The notes beneath the pieces are model-generated. The model did not search any database. It had not been told where the DNA came from and saw only the letters and a list, made by a program, of their open reading frames with translations. From assembly GCA_046160825.1 (NCBI GenBank), contig JBJXHC010000029.1:1-41692 (forward strand): a DNA stretch of 41,692 bases. Direction: 5' to 3'. Source of the DNA: JBJXHC01 sp046160825 (GTDB lineage Bacteria; Bacteroidota; Ignavibacteria; UBA10030; UBA6906). A program made the translations under genes and the position numbers. Shown here piece by piece: positions 14,944 through 23,735 of this stretch; the stretch's first letter is position 1; the number at the start of each line of letters is the position of its first letter.

Positions 14944-17900
14944 TTATTTCATCAGTACCATTTTTCTCGTCTGTGAGAAGGAGGAACCACCGTTCTTTTG
15001 TGCTGTGATTCTGAAGAAATACACGCCGCTGCTGACGGACGCGCCTGAACTGTTCGTTCCATCCCAATTTACGGAGAGATAACCTGCCGGCTGGGTCGCA
15101 TTGACTAAGGTGAGAACTTCGCGGCCGTTGACGTCATATATTGTCAAACGGACTTTGCTTTCTTCAGGGAGTGCGTATTCAATGCGCGTCGTTGGGTTGA
15201 AAGGATTCGGATAGTTCTGGGCGATGGCATATTCCATCGGTGTTTCACCACCCCGAACCATGCGCAACGAGAGCGATGTACCCGCAGTGATCTCTACCGT
15301 GGCTCCGTCCACGAGCGCGTGGGTTGCGCTCACCGTGCTGCCTCTTCGTTCTTCGATGAAGAACTTCCAATCGTTGCTTGATTTGAGCGACGCCGTGACG
15401 CGCAAAGGTATCTGCGCTGATTGGAGAACGATGCCGAACGATGCCCCGTGTTGTGATCCCACCGGGATGGCCTCAAGCAACCTCTGACTTTCGAATCGGG
15501 CATCAAACATGCCGGAAGGTGGCAATGGCGGAAGTTCACTCCGCTGCAACATGTCGGCGCTCTGAGGATCCATCGAAACGAATAATTTCTGAGATCGACC
15601 GTCTCCATCTGCAATTGTGAGACTTGTGAATTGTGTAAAGTCGACCGGACGGTCAATTTCTTCAGGAGTCGGGCCGAGCGCGAGAACTCCTGCGCCATTT
15701 GTTTTTACCCAATACCCGTGTCCGGGAGAGATTGTGGATACGGGTGAATAACCGGACGCGGTGTATTCAAAAAAGAAGCTTTCCACAAGTCCGCCACTGG
15801 GTGTCGGTATGTCGTGGTCGACCGATCCGACCAGGTTCCAGCCCTGGGTGACGTTGGCATTCACCGTGGGGAGCGGATTGCCCCAGAGCGGTTGTGTGGT
15901 TGCCTCATTCATCTTCATCCAATAGCCCGATCCGGGAGCAAGCGAGTCCACCAGAACATATCCGCTGCCGTTGAACCGGAATGCGGAATTCGCAACAGCA
16001 CCAGTGTACATTGACATCGCAGAGTTATCCGTCCTTGTCAGTGGAACGGAAACGAGATTCCACTGGTCAATCAATGGGACAGAAGCCGTGGTCAGTGATT
16101 GTCCTGCGGCGTAACAACTATCAGGTCCCGGCCAATCGGTAAGCGGGTTGAGTGTTGTGAAGCCCTGCCCGGCAGTGCCTGTGCCACCAAGAAAAAAATC
16201 CATGAAGTGATAGTCTCCACCGAGGTGATCCTTCATTCCCACCATCGCACCAATATCCGAGCCTGCAAATGTTCCCGCTGCAACAGGGCCGTAGTGGTAC
16301 TCGAGGATGTTCGTTCCTTCAAGAAGCCGGAGTTGGAAGTTGACGCGTGTTGTAGTCAGCACATCATCATAGTAGGCGAGGATATTCTTCCATTGCACGA
16401 TAAAGATCCGGTGGGGTGCAGCACCAATTGTTGCGTAGGTGACCGCGCTACTGCCGTCGGCGCTCAGGTCTTCGAGCCACGGAGCGAGAGTTTTCGTTGG
16501 CCGTGCAGTAGAAAATAATGTGCCGTTTTGGTTTGCGAGTCCAAGCTGACCGGCAGTCGAAAGGCCCCGCTCGCTGCCACGGACTCCGGTACCGAGTTCC
16601 GCCCAACCATTGGTACTGATCTGCAACGAATCGTACGTAAAGGAATCATATTCAAATTGGAAGGGGAGGCCGATTGCACTTTGTGCGTCATCACCAGATG
16701 GCCCCGCGCCTCCGCCCGCGATTTCCTCATACGCTCGATGTCGCTTGATAATAGTGTACGTTGCGATTGTTCCGGGCGCAACAACTTCCAGTGTTCCGTT
16801 GAGTGTGTCGTTGGAGACATTCTCATCAGAGGCGAGAGAGATAGCCTGCAGTGTGTATGTTCCGGTCGTGGTCGGTGTGTAGCTGCCGGTGAATGCCACG
16901 GTGCGGGATTCGTCTGCTGCAAGAGGGGGGATACGTCGCGTGTCGGCGTATTGCTCAACATTGCCAAGCAAGATCCGGTAGCGCACATCAAACGAATCTA
17001 TTGAAGTAGTTCCCCCGATATTGCTGAAGCCCGCCGAGATCGGTGAGATGGAGGTATTGACAAGAGACGATGAACTTCCCGGCGGCGAAACGAACGACAA
17101 GGCACGGTAATCGAAAAGGCCGGAAGGAGGAAGGCTGCGCTCATACACACCATTGCCGAATGTTGCCGCCCGCAACGAACGAGCGGGGTTCGAGATCACA
17201 AGGTCCAACACCATTGCCGGTGGCATGCCTGTATCGAACACATGCCAACTCGTACCGCCATCCAAAGTGCGATAAACGCCAAGGTCTGTGCCGACAAACA
17301 TCGTATTCGCGAACAGTGGATCAACGACGATCGATTGCGTCGGGACGTCCGGAAGGTTTGCGGTGATGTCATTCCATGTGGCTCCGGCATCGGTTGACTT
17401 GAAAACGTGTGAAGCACCGTACCCGGAGAACGTGATGTACGCGATTGTGCTGGAATTCGGATCAAATGAAATATCTGTCGGGTAACGGTTGGGCATGGAG
17501 CCCGTCACATTCGTCCAGCTTGTGCCGCCATTGGTTGAGCGGAATATTTGAAATGCCGCGCCCACCGTGCCACTTCCTGTTCCGGCGATGAGTGTGTCCG
17601 GGTTCTTGTGGGAAACCCCGATGCACGCAACCGGAGTTCCGTTGAAATTCACTCCGCCGTTCGTTGCAAACCAGTTCGTCCCACCATTGGTGGTCTTGTA
17701 CACGACCCTTGCCCCGGCGTAGAGAATGTTTGAATGAGAAGGCGAGATCACAAATGGAGCAATGAAATTCGCGTTGGTACTGCCTGTGGCAAGTCCGTTG
17801 GTGAGTCCGAACCATGAGGCTCCGCCATTGGTGGTCTTTGAAATGGCGAGATACACATATTCTTCATACATGATATTGGCGTTGGTTGGGTCTATGGCAC

Positions 17901-19410
17901 ACCAGCCCCCGTCACCGCCATACGTCTTATCCCAGGAAAGTCCGCCGGTATATTTCACTGTACCGTTGTCCTGTAGGCCACCAAGGGTGATGAACTCATC
18001 CGTTTCCGCAGCAGCCAGTCCATTGTAGAACTGCGTCGTCGCGAAACCACCGTTGCGCCCATCAAAAGTTTCGCCACCGTCAGTGGAGATGAATATTCCA
18101 CCATCACATCCAAAGTATACGATATTGGGATCTGTCGGATGATAGGTGATCGCGTGATGATCTGCGTGAGCGTATGATGCAGGCCCCTCCGGTCCGCCTG
18201 CAGGGACAACGCCGTCGTATCCTTGACTCCAGAAGGATTTTCTGGTGAGCGAGGAACCGTTGGTCGTCGATTTGTAGATGTCGAGTCCCGAAGCAAGCAC
18301 CGTGGCGGCATTTGTCGGGTGGACGGCAATGACGTTATCGTACCAGCCTTGGGACGACACGTAGTTGGTAGTCGACATTTGGGTCCAGCTTGTTCCGGCG
18401 TTGGTGGTTCTATACAACCCGATGATTTGCGATGTAGACGCGTTGGCAATTCCGGCGTACACGGTGTTCGGACTCGAAGGAGAAAGAGCAAGCGAAGTTC
18501 TACCGAAGTTCGTTGTGGGGAGTCCTCCCGCGAGAAGTGTCCACGTTGCGCCCGCATTAGTGGTTTTATAAATGCCGGGATCGACGGTGGAGTTCCGTTG
18601 CCCATACACCGCATAAAGTATTGTGGTGTCCGATGGATTGATAACGATGTCCATTCCCATGAGAGGTGTATGAATCAACGACCATGTCGAAGCGGCATTT
18701 GTACTCTTGTATGTTCCTTCCGTGGTGATTGCATAGATCGTATTCGGGTTGGAGGGATTGAGCAACACTTTCTGCACTGCGGCAAGTTGAGGGAATGTGA
18801 AGATCAGGCTTGTAATGTTCCAACTCACGCCGCCGTCTGTGGATTTCAATACGCCCATTCCATAGGTCGTGCGCGCGCCGGGAGTTCCCACCTGTCCGCG
18901 TTGATATAAACTTCCCACTTCACCAGTACCGATGTACATGATGTTGGTGTTGGAGGGATTGATTGCGATGGAACTGACGGCGAGAGTAGGATGACCGGTG
19001 TTCACGATGCTCCATGCACTCGTGCCGACTCCAGCCGTTGTGGATTTCCAGAGTCCACCACTGGCCGCCCCCGCCCAAAGGGTGTTCGGGTTCATTGGGT
19101 CAATTGCGACTGCAAGCACACGCCCGCCGACGTTATCGGGTCCAATGGATGTCCATTGCGACGTATCAGCCATGCCTTCGGTAAGCTCTCGCTCCTTCGG
19201 CATCACCGTTCTTGAATATTCTGCCGCACGAAGGAACGCCCCGGAGGGAATTTTCTCGTACGGCGCTGCCCGCTGTGTGTACCAGAACTCAAAGGCATGA
19301 AGTGCGCCTCCTTGTTTCATCCTGATTGTCGGATGGGAGTCCGGTGTGATGAACGCAGCGAAAATGAATGCACCGGTTGCAAGAAAAAGGAGAGTAGTTC
19401 GTTTCAGCAT
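14944..19410 (-). CDS. Large secreted BNR/sortilin-like propeller protein with T9SS sorting domain
   Basis: 1488 residues from ATG 19410, which opens a signal peptide (MLKRTTLLFLATGAFIFAAF); earlier in-frame starts overlap the promoter region. Residues ~60-770 contain many BNR/VPS10-like repeats of the form 'YKSTDGGxTWxxI' (for example KSTDGGVSW, KTTNAGATW, RTLDGGTSW), forming one or more beta-propellers. Then come a CARDB-like domain (~777-887), a ~170-residue beta domain (NGWAELG...LEYHYGP, ~903-1070), the GYWMK/GYWVK double module (~1110-1243), the ELPPLPPSGMFDARF module (~1257-1373) and a type A sorting domain (NYPNPFNPTTRIEYALPEES, ~1400-1488). It is expected at the cell surface via T9SS. 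Propellers of this type bind ligands or degrade glycans; no catalytic set is evident. Confidence 0.88.
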   Translation of the reverse strand: MLKRTTLLFLATGAFIFAAFITPDSHPTIRMKQGGALHAFEFWYTQRAAPYEKIPSGAFLRAAEYSRTVMPKERELTEGMADTSQWTSIGPDNVGGRVLAVAIDPMNPNTLWAGAASGGLWKSTTAGVGTSAWSIVNTGHPTLAVSSIAINPSNTNIMYIGTGEVGSLYQRGQVGTPGARTTYGMGVLKSTDGGVSWNITSLIFTFPQLAAVQKVLLNPSNPNTIYAITTEGTYKSTNAASTWSLIHTPLMGMDIVINPSDTTILYAVYGQRNSTVDPGIYKTTNAGATWTLLAGGLPTTNFGRTSLALSPSSPNTVYAGIANASTSQIIGLYRTTNAGTSWTQMSTTNYVSSQGWYDNVIAVHPTNAATVLASGLDIYKSTTNGSSLTRKSFWSQGYDGVVPAGGPEGPASYAHADHHAITYHPTDPNIVYFGCDGGIFISTDGGETFDGRNGGFATTQFYNGLAAAETDEFITLGGLQDNGTVKYTGGLSWDKTYGGDGGWCAIDPTNANIMYEEYVYLAISKTTNGGASWFGLTNGLATGSTNANFIAPFVISPSHSNILYAGARVVYKTTNGGTNWFATNGGVNFNGTPVACIGVSHKNPDTLIAGTGSGTVGAAFQIFRSTNGGTSWTNVTGSMPNRYPTDISFDPNSSTIAYITFSGYGASHVFKSTDAGATWNDITANLPDVPTQSIVVDPLFANTMFVGTDLGVYRTLDGGTSWHVFDTGMPPAMVLDLVISNPARSLRAATFGNGVYERSLPPSGLFDYRALSFVSPPGSSSSLVNTSISPISAGFSNIGGTTSIDSFDVRYRILLGNVEQYADTRRIPPLAADESRTVAFTGSYTPTTTGTYTLQAISLASDENVSNDTLNGTLEVVAPGTIATYTIIKRHRAYEEIAGGGAGPSGDDAQSAIGLPFQFEYDSFTYDSLQISTNGWAELGTGVRGSERGLSTAGQLGLANQNGTLFSTARPTKTLAPWLEDLSADGSSAVTYATIGAAPHRIFIVQWKNILAYYDDVLTTTRVNFQLRLLEGTNILEYHYGPVAAGTFAGSDIGAMVGMKDHLGGDYHFMDFFLGGTGTAGQGFTTLNPLTDWPGPDSCYAAGQSLTTASVPLIDQWNLVSVPLTRTDNSAMSMYTGAVANSAFRFNGSGYVLVDSLAPGSGYWMKMNEATTQPLWGNPLPTVNANVTQGWNLVGSVDHDIPTPSGGLVESFFFEYTASGYSPVSTISPGHGYWVKTNGAGVLALGPTPEEIDRPVDFTQFTSLTIADGDGRSQKLFVSMDPQSADMLQRSELPPLPPSGMFDARFESQRLLEAIPVGSQHGASFGIVLQSAQIPLRVTASLKSSNDWKFFIEERRGSTVSATHALVDGATVEITAGTSLSLRMVRGGETPMEYAIAQNYPNPFNPTTRIEYALPEESKVRLTIYDVNGREVLTLVNATQPAGYLSVNWDGTNSSGASVSSGVYFFRITAQKNGGSSFSQTRKMVLMK

Positions 19411-19464
19411 GGTTGCCCCGAGGATGGCGAAATACATGGGAGTTACGTGAACCTGACCATTGAT

Positions 19465-19493
19465 AATATATCCAACACCCTCCCCATAGGCAA
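19465..19493 (-). promoter_or_regulatory. Promoter of the BNR/T9SS gene
   Basis: Read on the minus strand, TTGCCT (19493-19488), 17 bp, then TATATT (19470-19465). The expected start near 19458 gives a leader of ~48 nt before ATG 19410. Confidence 0.5.
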
Positions 19494-19568
19494 TAGCCGT
19501 GTCTTGCATTCCGCTCGCAAATCCACTACTATTCTCCCCATTCAGTCAACTGTCGGAGCAAGCCCAAA

Positions 19569-21233
19569 GTGAACTATTTCTTGTTCGTCCTATCAGTGCT
19601 CGTGGCACATATTTCGTTTGCACAACATGGCGCACCTGCGACGTTCACGCGCGGTGATACGCTGCGCGGAATGCTCACGCCGCTTCGCACATGTTATGAT
19701 GTGAAGTACTACCACCTTTCCGTTGCGGTGGATACGGCATCCCGCAGCATTGCCGGATTCACGGCAATCACATTCGAGGTGATGGATGATTTCACCATGA
19801 TGCAGGTGGACCTCGTGGACAGCATGCGGATCGAGCGGATAATACTGGATGATACGAGAGAACTTGCCTTCGAGCGCGAGTTGACGGCCGTGTATATTAC
19901 CATCCCTGAACAACTCAACAGGCAAAACTTTCACACCATTTCCATCCAATATTCAGGCAAGCCTGCCGAAGCGAAGCGACCTCCGTGGGACGGTGGATTC
20001 ACGTGGGCCAGAGACAAGAATGGGAACCTGTGGGTGTCCGTGACGTGTCAGGGCGATGGTGCCAGTTTGTGGTGGCCGAATAAAGATCATCAATCGGATG
20101 AACCGGATAGCATGCTCATCAGTGTTGCCGTGCCTTCCGGATTTATGAACGTCTCCAATGGAAGGCTGCGCGCAAAAGAGGATCTTGAAAATAACCTCAC
20201 CCGCTTCGACTGGTTCGTGAGTTATCCTATTAACAATTACAACGTCACGCTCAATATCGCGCAGTATGCACATTTCAATGACGTCTATCTGAGCGGCAAC
20301 GATACTCTCACGCTCGACTATTACGTCCAGCCGTACAACATCGACAAGGCGCGCAGACAGTTTGAGCAGGTGAAGCCGATGATGGCGTGCTTTGAGAAAC
20401 ACTTCGGACAGTATCCGTTCATCCGTGACGGGTACAAGCTGGTCGAGTCGCCACACCTCGGCATGGAACACCAGAGTGCGGTTGCATACGGAAACGAATA
20501 CCTCCAGGGATACCGCGGCACCTCATCATCAGAAGTGGGGATTGAGTTCGACTACATCATCATTCATGAGACCGCCCACGAGTGGTGGGGGAACAGTGTC
20601 ACATCCAACGACATTGCCGACATGTGGATTCACGAGGGTTTCGGGACGTACTCGGAAGCCGTGTACGTGGAGTGCCTCTTCGGTTACGATAAAGCCATGT
20701 CATACGTCAACGGCAAGAGGGTATTCAACGACCGCCCCATCATCGGTCCGCGGAATGTCAACACTCCGGGCTCGGGCGACATGTATAGCAAAGGACAATT
20801 TGTGCTCAACACCCTGCGCCATGTCATTGATAACGATTCACTTTGGTGGGACATTGTGAAGAGCATTGCGGAGGAATTCAAGTATTCCCAAATTGATGGA
20901 GAGGATATCTTCAAGCTGGTGAACCGCAAGACGGGAACGGACTACAGCTATTTCTTTGAGCAATATCTCAGGCAGGCGAAGCTCCCGAAACTCGAAGTCG
21001 CAATAAGAAAGAAGGCGCATGCGGTCGAAGTACGCTACAGGTGGGTGGCGGACGTGAAGGAGTTCCGTATGCCTGTGAAGGTCACCGCGGGGGACGACCG
21101 GTTTGTCTTCATCACTCCCACTACCGAATGGCAGACAACCCGAATGGACAAGCTCAACCCGCAGAATTTCCGCGTTGCTGTTGATCAGTTCTTTATCGAA
21201 GTACGGAAGACGGTGACGTATGTGGATCCATAA
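19569..21233 (+). CDS. Secreted M1 family metallopeptidase (aminopeptidase N-like)
   Basis: 554 residues; GTG start with GGAG at 19555-19558 and a signal peptide (MNYFLFVLSVLVAHISFA). The N-terminal beta domain is followed by a gluzincin domain with the exopeptidase-type block GMEHQSAVAYG and the zinc site HETAHEWW (H333, E334, H337) plus E356 in WIHEGFGTYSEA, spaced exactly as HExxH-18-E. The length is short for aminopeptidase N because the C-terminal helical domain is reduced, as in other bacterial secreted M1 enzymes. It probably releases amino acids from peptides in the periplasm or outside the cell. It is divergent from the BNR gene and converges on the helicase remnant 32 bp later. There is no T9SS tail. 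Confidence 0.9.
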   Translation: MNYFLFVLSVLVAHISFAQHGAPATFTRGDTLRGMLTPLRTCYDVKYYHLSVAVDTASRSIAGFTAITFEVMDDFTMMQVDLVDSMRIERIILDDTRELAFERELTAVYITIPEQLNRQNFHTISIQYSGKPAEAKRPPWDGGFTWARDKNGNLWVSVTCQGDGASLWWPNKDHQSDEPDSMLISVAVPSGFMNVSNGRLRAKEDLENNLTRFDWFVSYPINNYNVTLNIAQYAHFNDVYLSGNDTLTLDYYVQPYNIDKARRQFEQVKPMMACFEKHFGQYPFIRDGYKLVESPHLGMEHQSAVAYGNEYLQGYRGTSSSEVGIEFDYIIIHETAHEWWGNSVTSNDIADMWIHEGFGTYSEAVYVECLFGYDKAMSYVNGKRVFNDRPIIGPRNVNTPGSGDMYSKGQFVLNTLRHVIDNDSLWWDIVKSIAEEFKYSQIDGEDIFKLVNRKTGTDYSYFFEQYLRQAKLPKLEVAIRKKAHAVEVRYRWVADVKEFRMPVKVTAGDDRFVFITPTTEWQTTRMDKLNPQNFRVAVDQFFIEVRKTVTYVDP

Positions 21234-21265
21234 AGGAGAGAATGAAAGTTCGGGACATCATGTTC

Positions 21266-22300
21266 TCATTCCTCGTCAATCACCCACGTCTCTAGTAGCT
21301 TCTCCGGCAGACCGGAAATGAAACGTGACGGCTTCGAAAGCACGAGACCCGTTTCTCTATCGTACACATTGATGGGGTAAGTAACAAAGAGGTTTTCCTT
21401 TGCTCGTGTACACGCGACGTACATCAATCTCCGCTCTTCTTCCATCGCATCGTCGCTCATCGCTGCCCGACTGCTGGGGAATCGCCCGTCCAGTGCGTAG
21501 ATGACAAAAACGCTGTGCCATTCAAGTCCTTTGGCACTGTGGATTGTTGAGAGAACGAGTTTCTCATCATCAGTGCCAGGGGCTTCGATATCTGTCACGC
21601 TTTCAGCGGTTGGCTCGAGTGCGAGGTCGGCGAGAAATGAAGAAAGCGAACGATAACGTTCTGCAATCTGCTGGAACATTTCCATGTCCTTCCGCCGCTT
21701 GTTGAAATCATCGTACCGTTTGCTGAAGATCGGCTCGTAGTACGAGATCAACCGCTGCACTTTGTCTGCGGGGGCGAGATGCTCTGACGCTGAGTCCTTC
21801 AACGCAATGAAAAGGTCGTGTACCTTTTGCGGGTACGCATTATAGTCCGCCCAGAACTTCGTCAACGCAACTCCAGTGTCACCGGTTGTTTGCAACCGGC
21901 GGGCAAGAATATCCTCGATCACCTGTTCCGCTGTTCGCGGACCAACGCCATCCACGAGCAACAGAGCGCGGTTCCATGCAACAGCGTCACGCGGGTTCTC
22001 CAGGATGCGCAGATAGGCGACAAGGTCCTTGACGTGTGCCGTTTCGATAAACTTGAACCCGCCGAACTTTACAAACGGCACATTCGCTTTGTTCAATTCA
22101 ATCTCAAGATCGAACGATAGGAAACCCGACCGGAACAGTATAGCAATATCACTCAGCGGAATTCCCTGCTCGCGGAGTTCCAGCACCTTCTGCACGACGA
22201 ATCTGGATTGCAGATTTTCTTCCTGTGCCACTACAATGCTCGGAAGGTCCCCTCCGGTGCGCTGTGTGTAAAGTTCTTTATGGAATTTATGTCTGGTCAT
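21266..22300 (-). pseudogene. UvrD/PcrA-like helicase lacking its N-terminal ATPase half
   Basis: 344 residues that match only the second half of a superfamily 1A helicase (intact members are ~650-750 residues). Motif V (TIHSAKGLEW) and motif VI (EEERRLMYVACTRAKENLF) are present, as is an IAILFRSGF block; the Walker A loop and motifs Ia-III are missing. The open frame begins at the point where the first RecA-like domain would join, and there is no ribosome site before ATG 22300. Upstream DNA holds only a terminator hairpin and the next gene. I read this as a 5'-truncated relic made by deletion. A translated C-terminal fragment cannot hydrolyse ATP and might still bind partners; an assembly join is a further possibility. 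Confidence 0.75.
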
Positions 22301-22413
22301 GGTATACCGGTGACTAACGGAAGATAACGAATGGGGAGGAGAGTGTACAGAACGAGGATGGAAAAATGGAGTAGTAGAGTGATGGAAGGAGAAGCAGTCA
22401 TGGGAAACAAAAG

Positions 22414-22444
22414 AAAGCCCACCGCTCGTGACGCGATGGGCTTT
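22414..22444 (-). terminator. Terminator, copy 1 of a conserved hairpin family
   Basis: AAAGCCCACCGC...GCGATGGGCTTT, outer stem 22414-22421 with 22437-22444 and an inner CGC/GCG stem. It lies 50 bp after the stop of the gene at 22495, and on the minus strand is followed by CTTTTGTTT. Nearly the same hairpin occurs at 35566 and 37316. Confidence 0.7.
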
Positions 22445-22494
22445 GTTCTCAAACCACTAACCTCAAACCAAACCGCACATCCCACATCCTTGCT

Positions 22495-23703
22495 TTACTT
22501 CAACAACAGCATCTTCCGGTGCTGCACGAAACTTCCTGCCTGGATACGGCAGAAATAAACACCGCTGCCTACCGGTTGACCGGAGTTGTTGGTGGCATTC
22601 CACTCCACCGCTTTGAACCCCGCTTCCTGTACTTCATTCACCAGGGTTCTCACTTCTTCGCCGAGGATGTTGTACACCTTCAAGCTGGTATGGCTCTCCA
22701 CAGGAAGAGCATAGCGTAACGTGGTTGTTGGGTTGAAGGGATTGGGAAAATTCTGGGAGAGGTCGAACTCTTTCGGCAACTCCGCCGTTAAACCGATCCT
22801 GAGTGAGAGAATTGCGGGCTTGGCGATTGTTGTCGAACCATCACCATTCACTGGTATCTCTTTTCCATCAATGACAATTGCAAAGTCTCCGGGCACGGTA
22901 ACATTCCATCGAACTGCAATCGGGTACATCGCAGATGTAAGTGCAACGGCTTCATTCGCCAGCGCAACCATCTTCTGTGACGCAAACCTGGCGTCGAAGA
23001 TCCCCGCTGGTGGAACAGGGGGGAGTTCGAAGAACTCCTGCGCTCCGGTTGTCGCAGACCCGAAAAGCAATGTCCGCTGATTACCGGAGGCATCAGTGAA
23101 GGTGAGAGTGTTAAGTTCCGCCAGTACTTTTGCAAGTGGGTCCTGTACCGGCGCTGGAGTAGGTGAACCTGATGATAAGACAAGCGTTCCTGCGGAATTG
23201 GTCTTCACCCAGTATCCCATGCCCGGTTCAATGTTGGAAGCAATCGAATATCCGCTACTGCCAAACGAATAGAAGGGGCTTACCAGAGTAGTTCCAAGCA
23301 CAGTCACGGACGAGGCAGAGATGGGAGCCGAAATCGATCCGAACAGGTTCCACCCCGATACAACATCCAGAGAGTCGGTGTCTATCAACGACCCGGTGAG
23401 AGAAAAAGTCTGCGGTGATGAAAATTTCAGCCAATAGCCCGGGCCGTTGTCAAGCGTATCTTTTAATATGTACGCTCCGCCTCCGTACGCGTAGGCATCA
23501 GAGATTGCAGCGGGGAAGATGCTCGTCTTGAGATAATCACCGACCACAATAGGCACCGAGACAATGTTCCAATATGCGTTGACGGCAACAAGGTACTCGG
23601 CTTGTTCATCGCCGCCGCTACCATGGCCGCCATCCTGCAGGCCCTGTGCAAGAACTGGATTCGAGAGAAGAGTGGCCACAAACAATGAGAAGAGTGTTTT
23701 CAT
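22495..23703 (-). CDS. Secreted protein made only of GYWxK, FDAR and T9SS sorting modules
   Basis: 402 residues; ATG 23703 has AAGGAA at 23708-23713 and a signal peptide (MKTLFSLFVATLLSNPVLA). After a short linker come the double module (~45-195: YWNIVSVPIV, GPGYWLKF, GWNLFGSIS, GMGYWVKT), the second module (~205-310: ELPPVPPAGIFDARFASQK), and a type A sorting domain (~315-402: NFPNPFNPTTTLRYALPVES, ending HRKMLLLK). No other domain is present. The large BNR protein at 14944 carries the same three modules in the same order behind its propeller. The gene begins 32 bp after the RHS stop and is probably in one operon with it. It could be a surface adaptor for the RHS protein, or the stranded end of a once fused gene. 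Confidence 0.85.
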   Translation of the reverse strand: MKTLFSLFVATLLSNPVLAQGLQDGGHGSGGDEQAEYLVAVNAYWNIVSVPIVVGDYLKTSIFPAAISDAYAYGGGAYILKDTLDNGPGYWLKFSSPQTFSLTGSLIDTDSLDVVSGWNLFGSISAPISASSVTVLGTTLVSPFYSFGSSGYSIASNIEPGMGYWVKTNSAGTLVLSSGSPTPAPVQDPLAKVLAELNTLTFTDASGNQRTLLFGSATTGAQEFFELPPVPPAGIFDARFASQKMVALANEAVALTSAMYPIAVRWNVTVPGDFAIVIDGKEIPVNGDGSTTIAKPAILSLRIGLTAELPKEFDLSQNFPNPFNPTTTLRYALPVESHTSLKVYNILGEEVRTLVNEVQEAGFKAVEWNATNNSGQPVGSGVYFCRIQAGSFVQHRKMLLLK

Positions 23704-23735
23704 AAGATTCCTTATTGGGATTAGCAGACCAGATC

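Noticed and set aside
15224..18909. Several + strand open frames of 60-230 codons
   Set aside because: All are antisense shadows of the long BNR/T9SS gene, without ribosome sites or recognisable domains.
22297..22485. 62-codon minus-strand open frame between the helicase relic and the module-only gene
   Set aside because: It spans the terminator hairpin and lacks a ribosome site.
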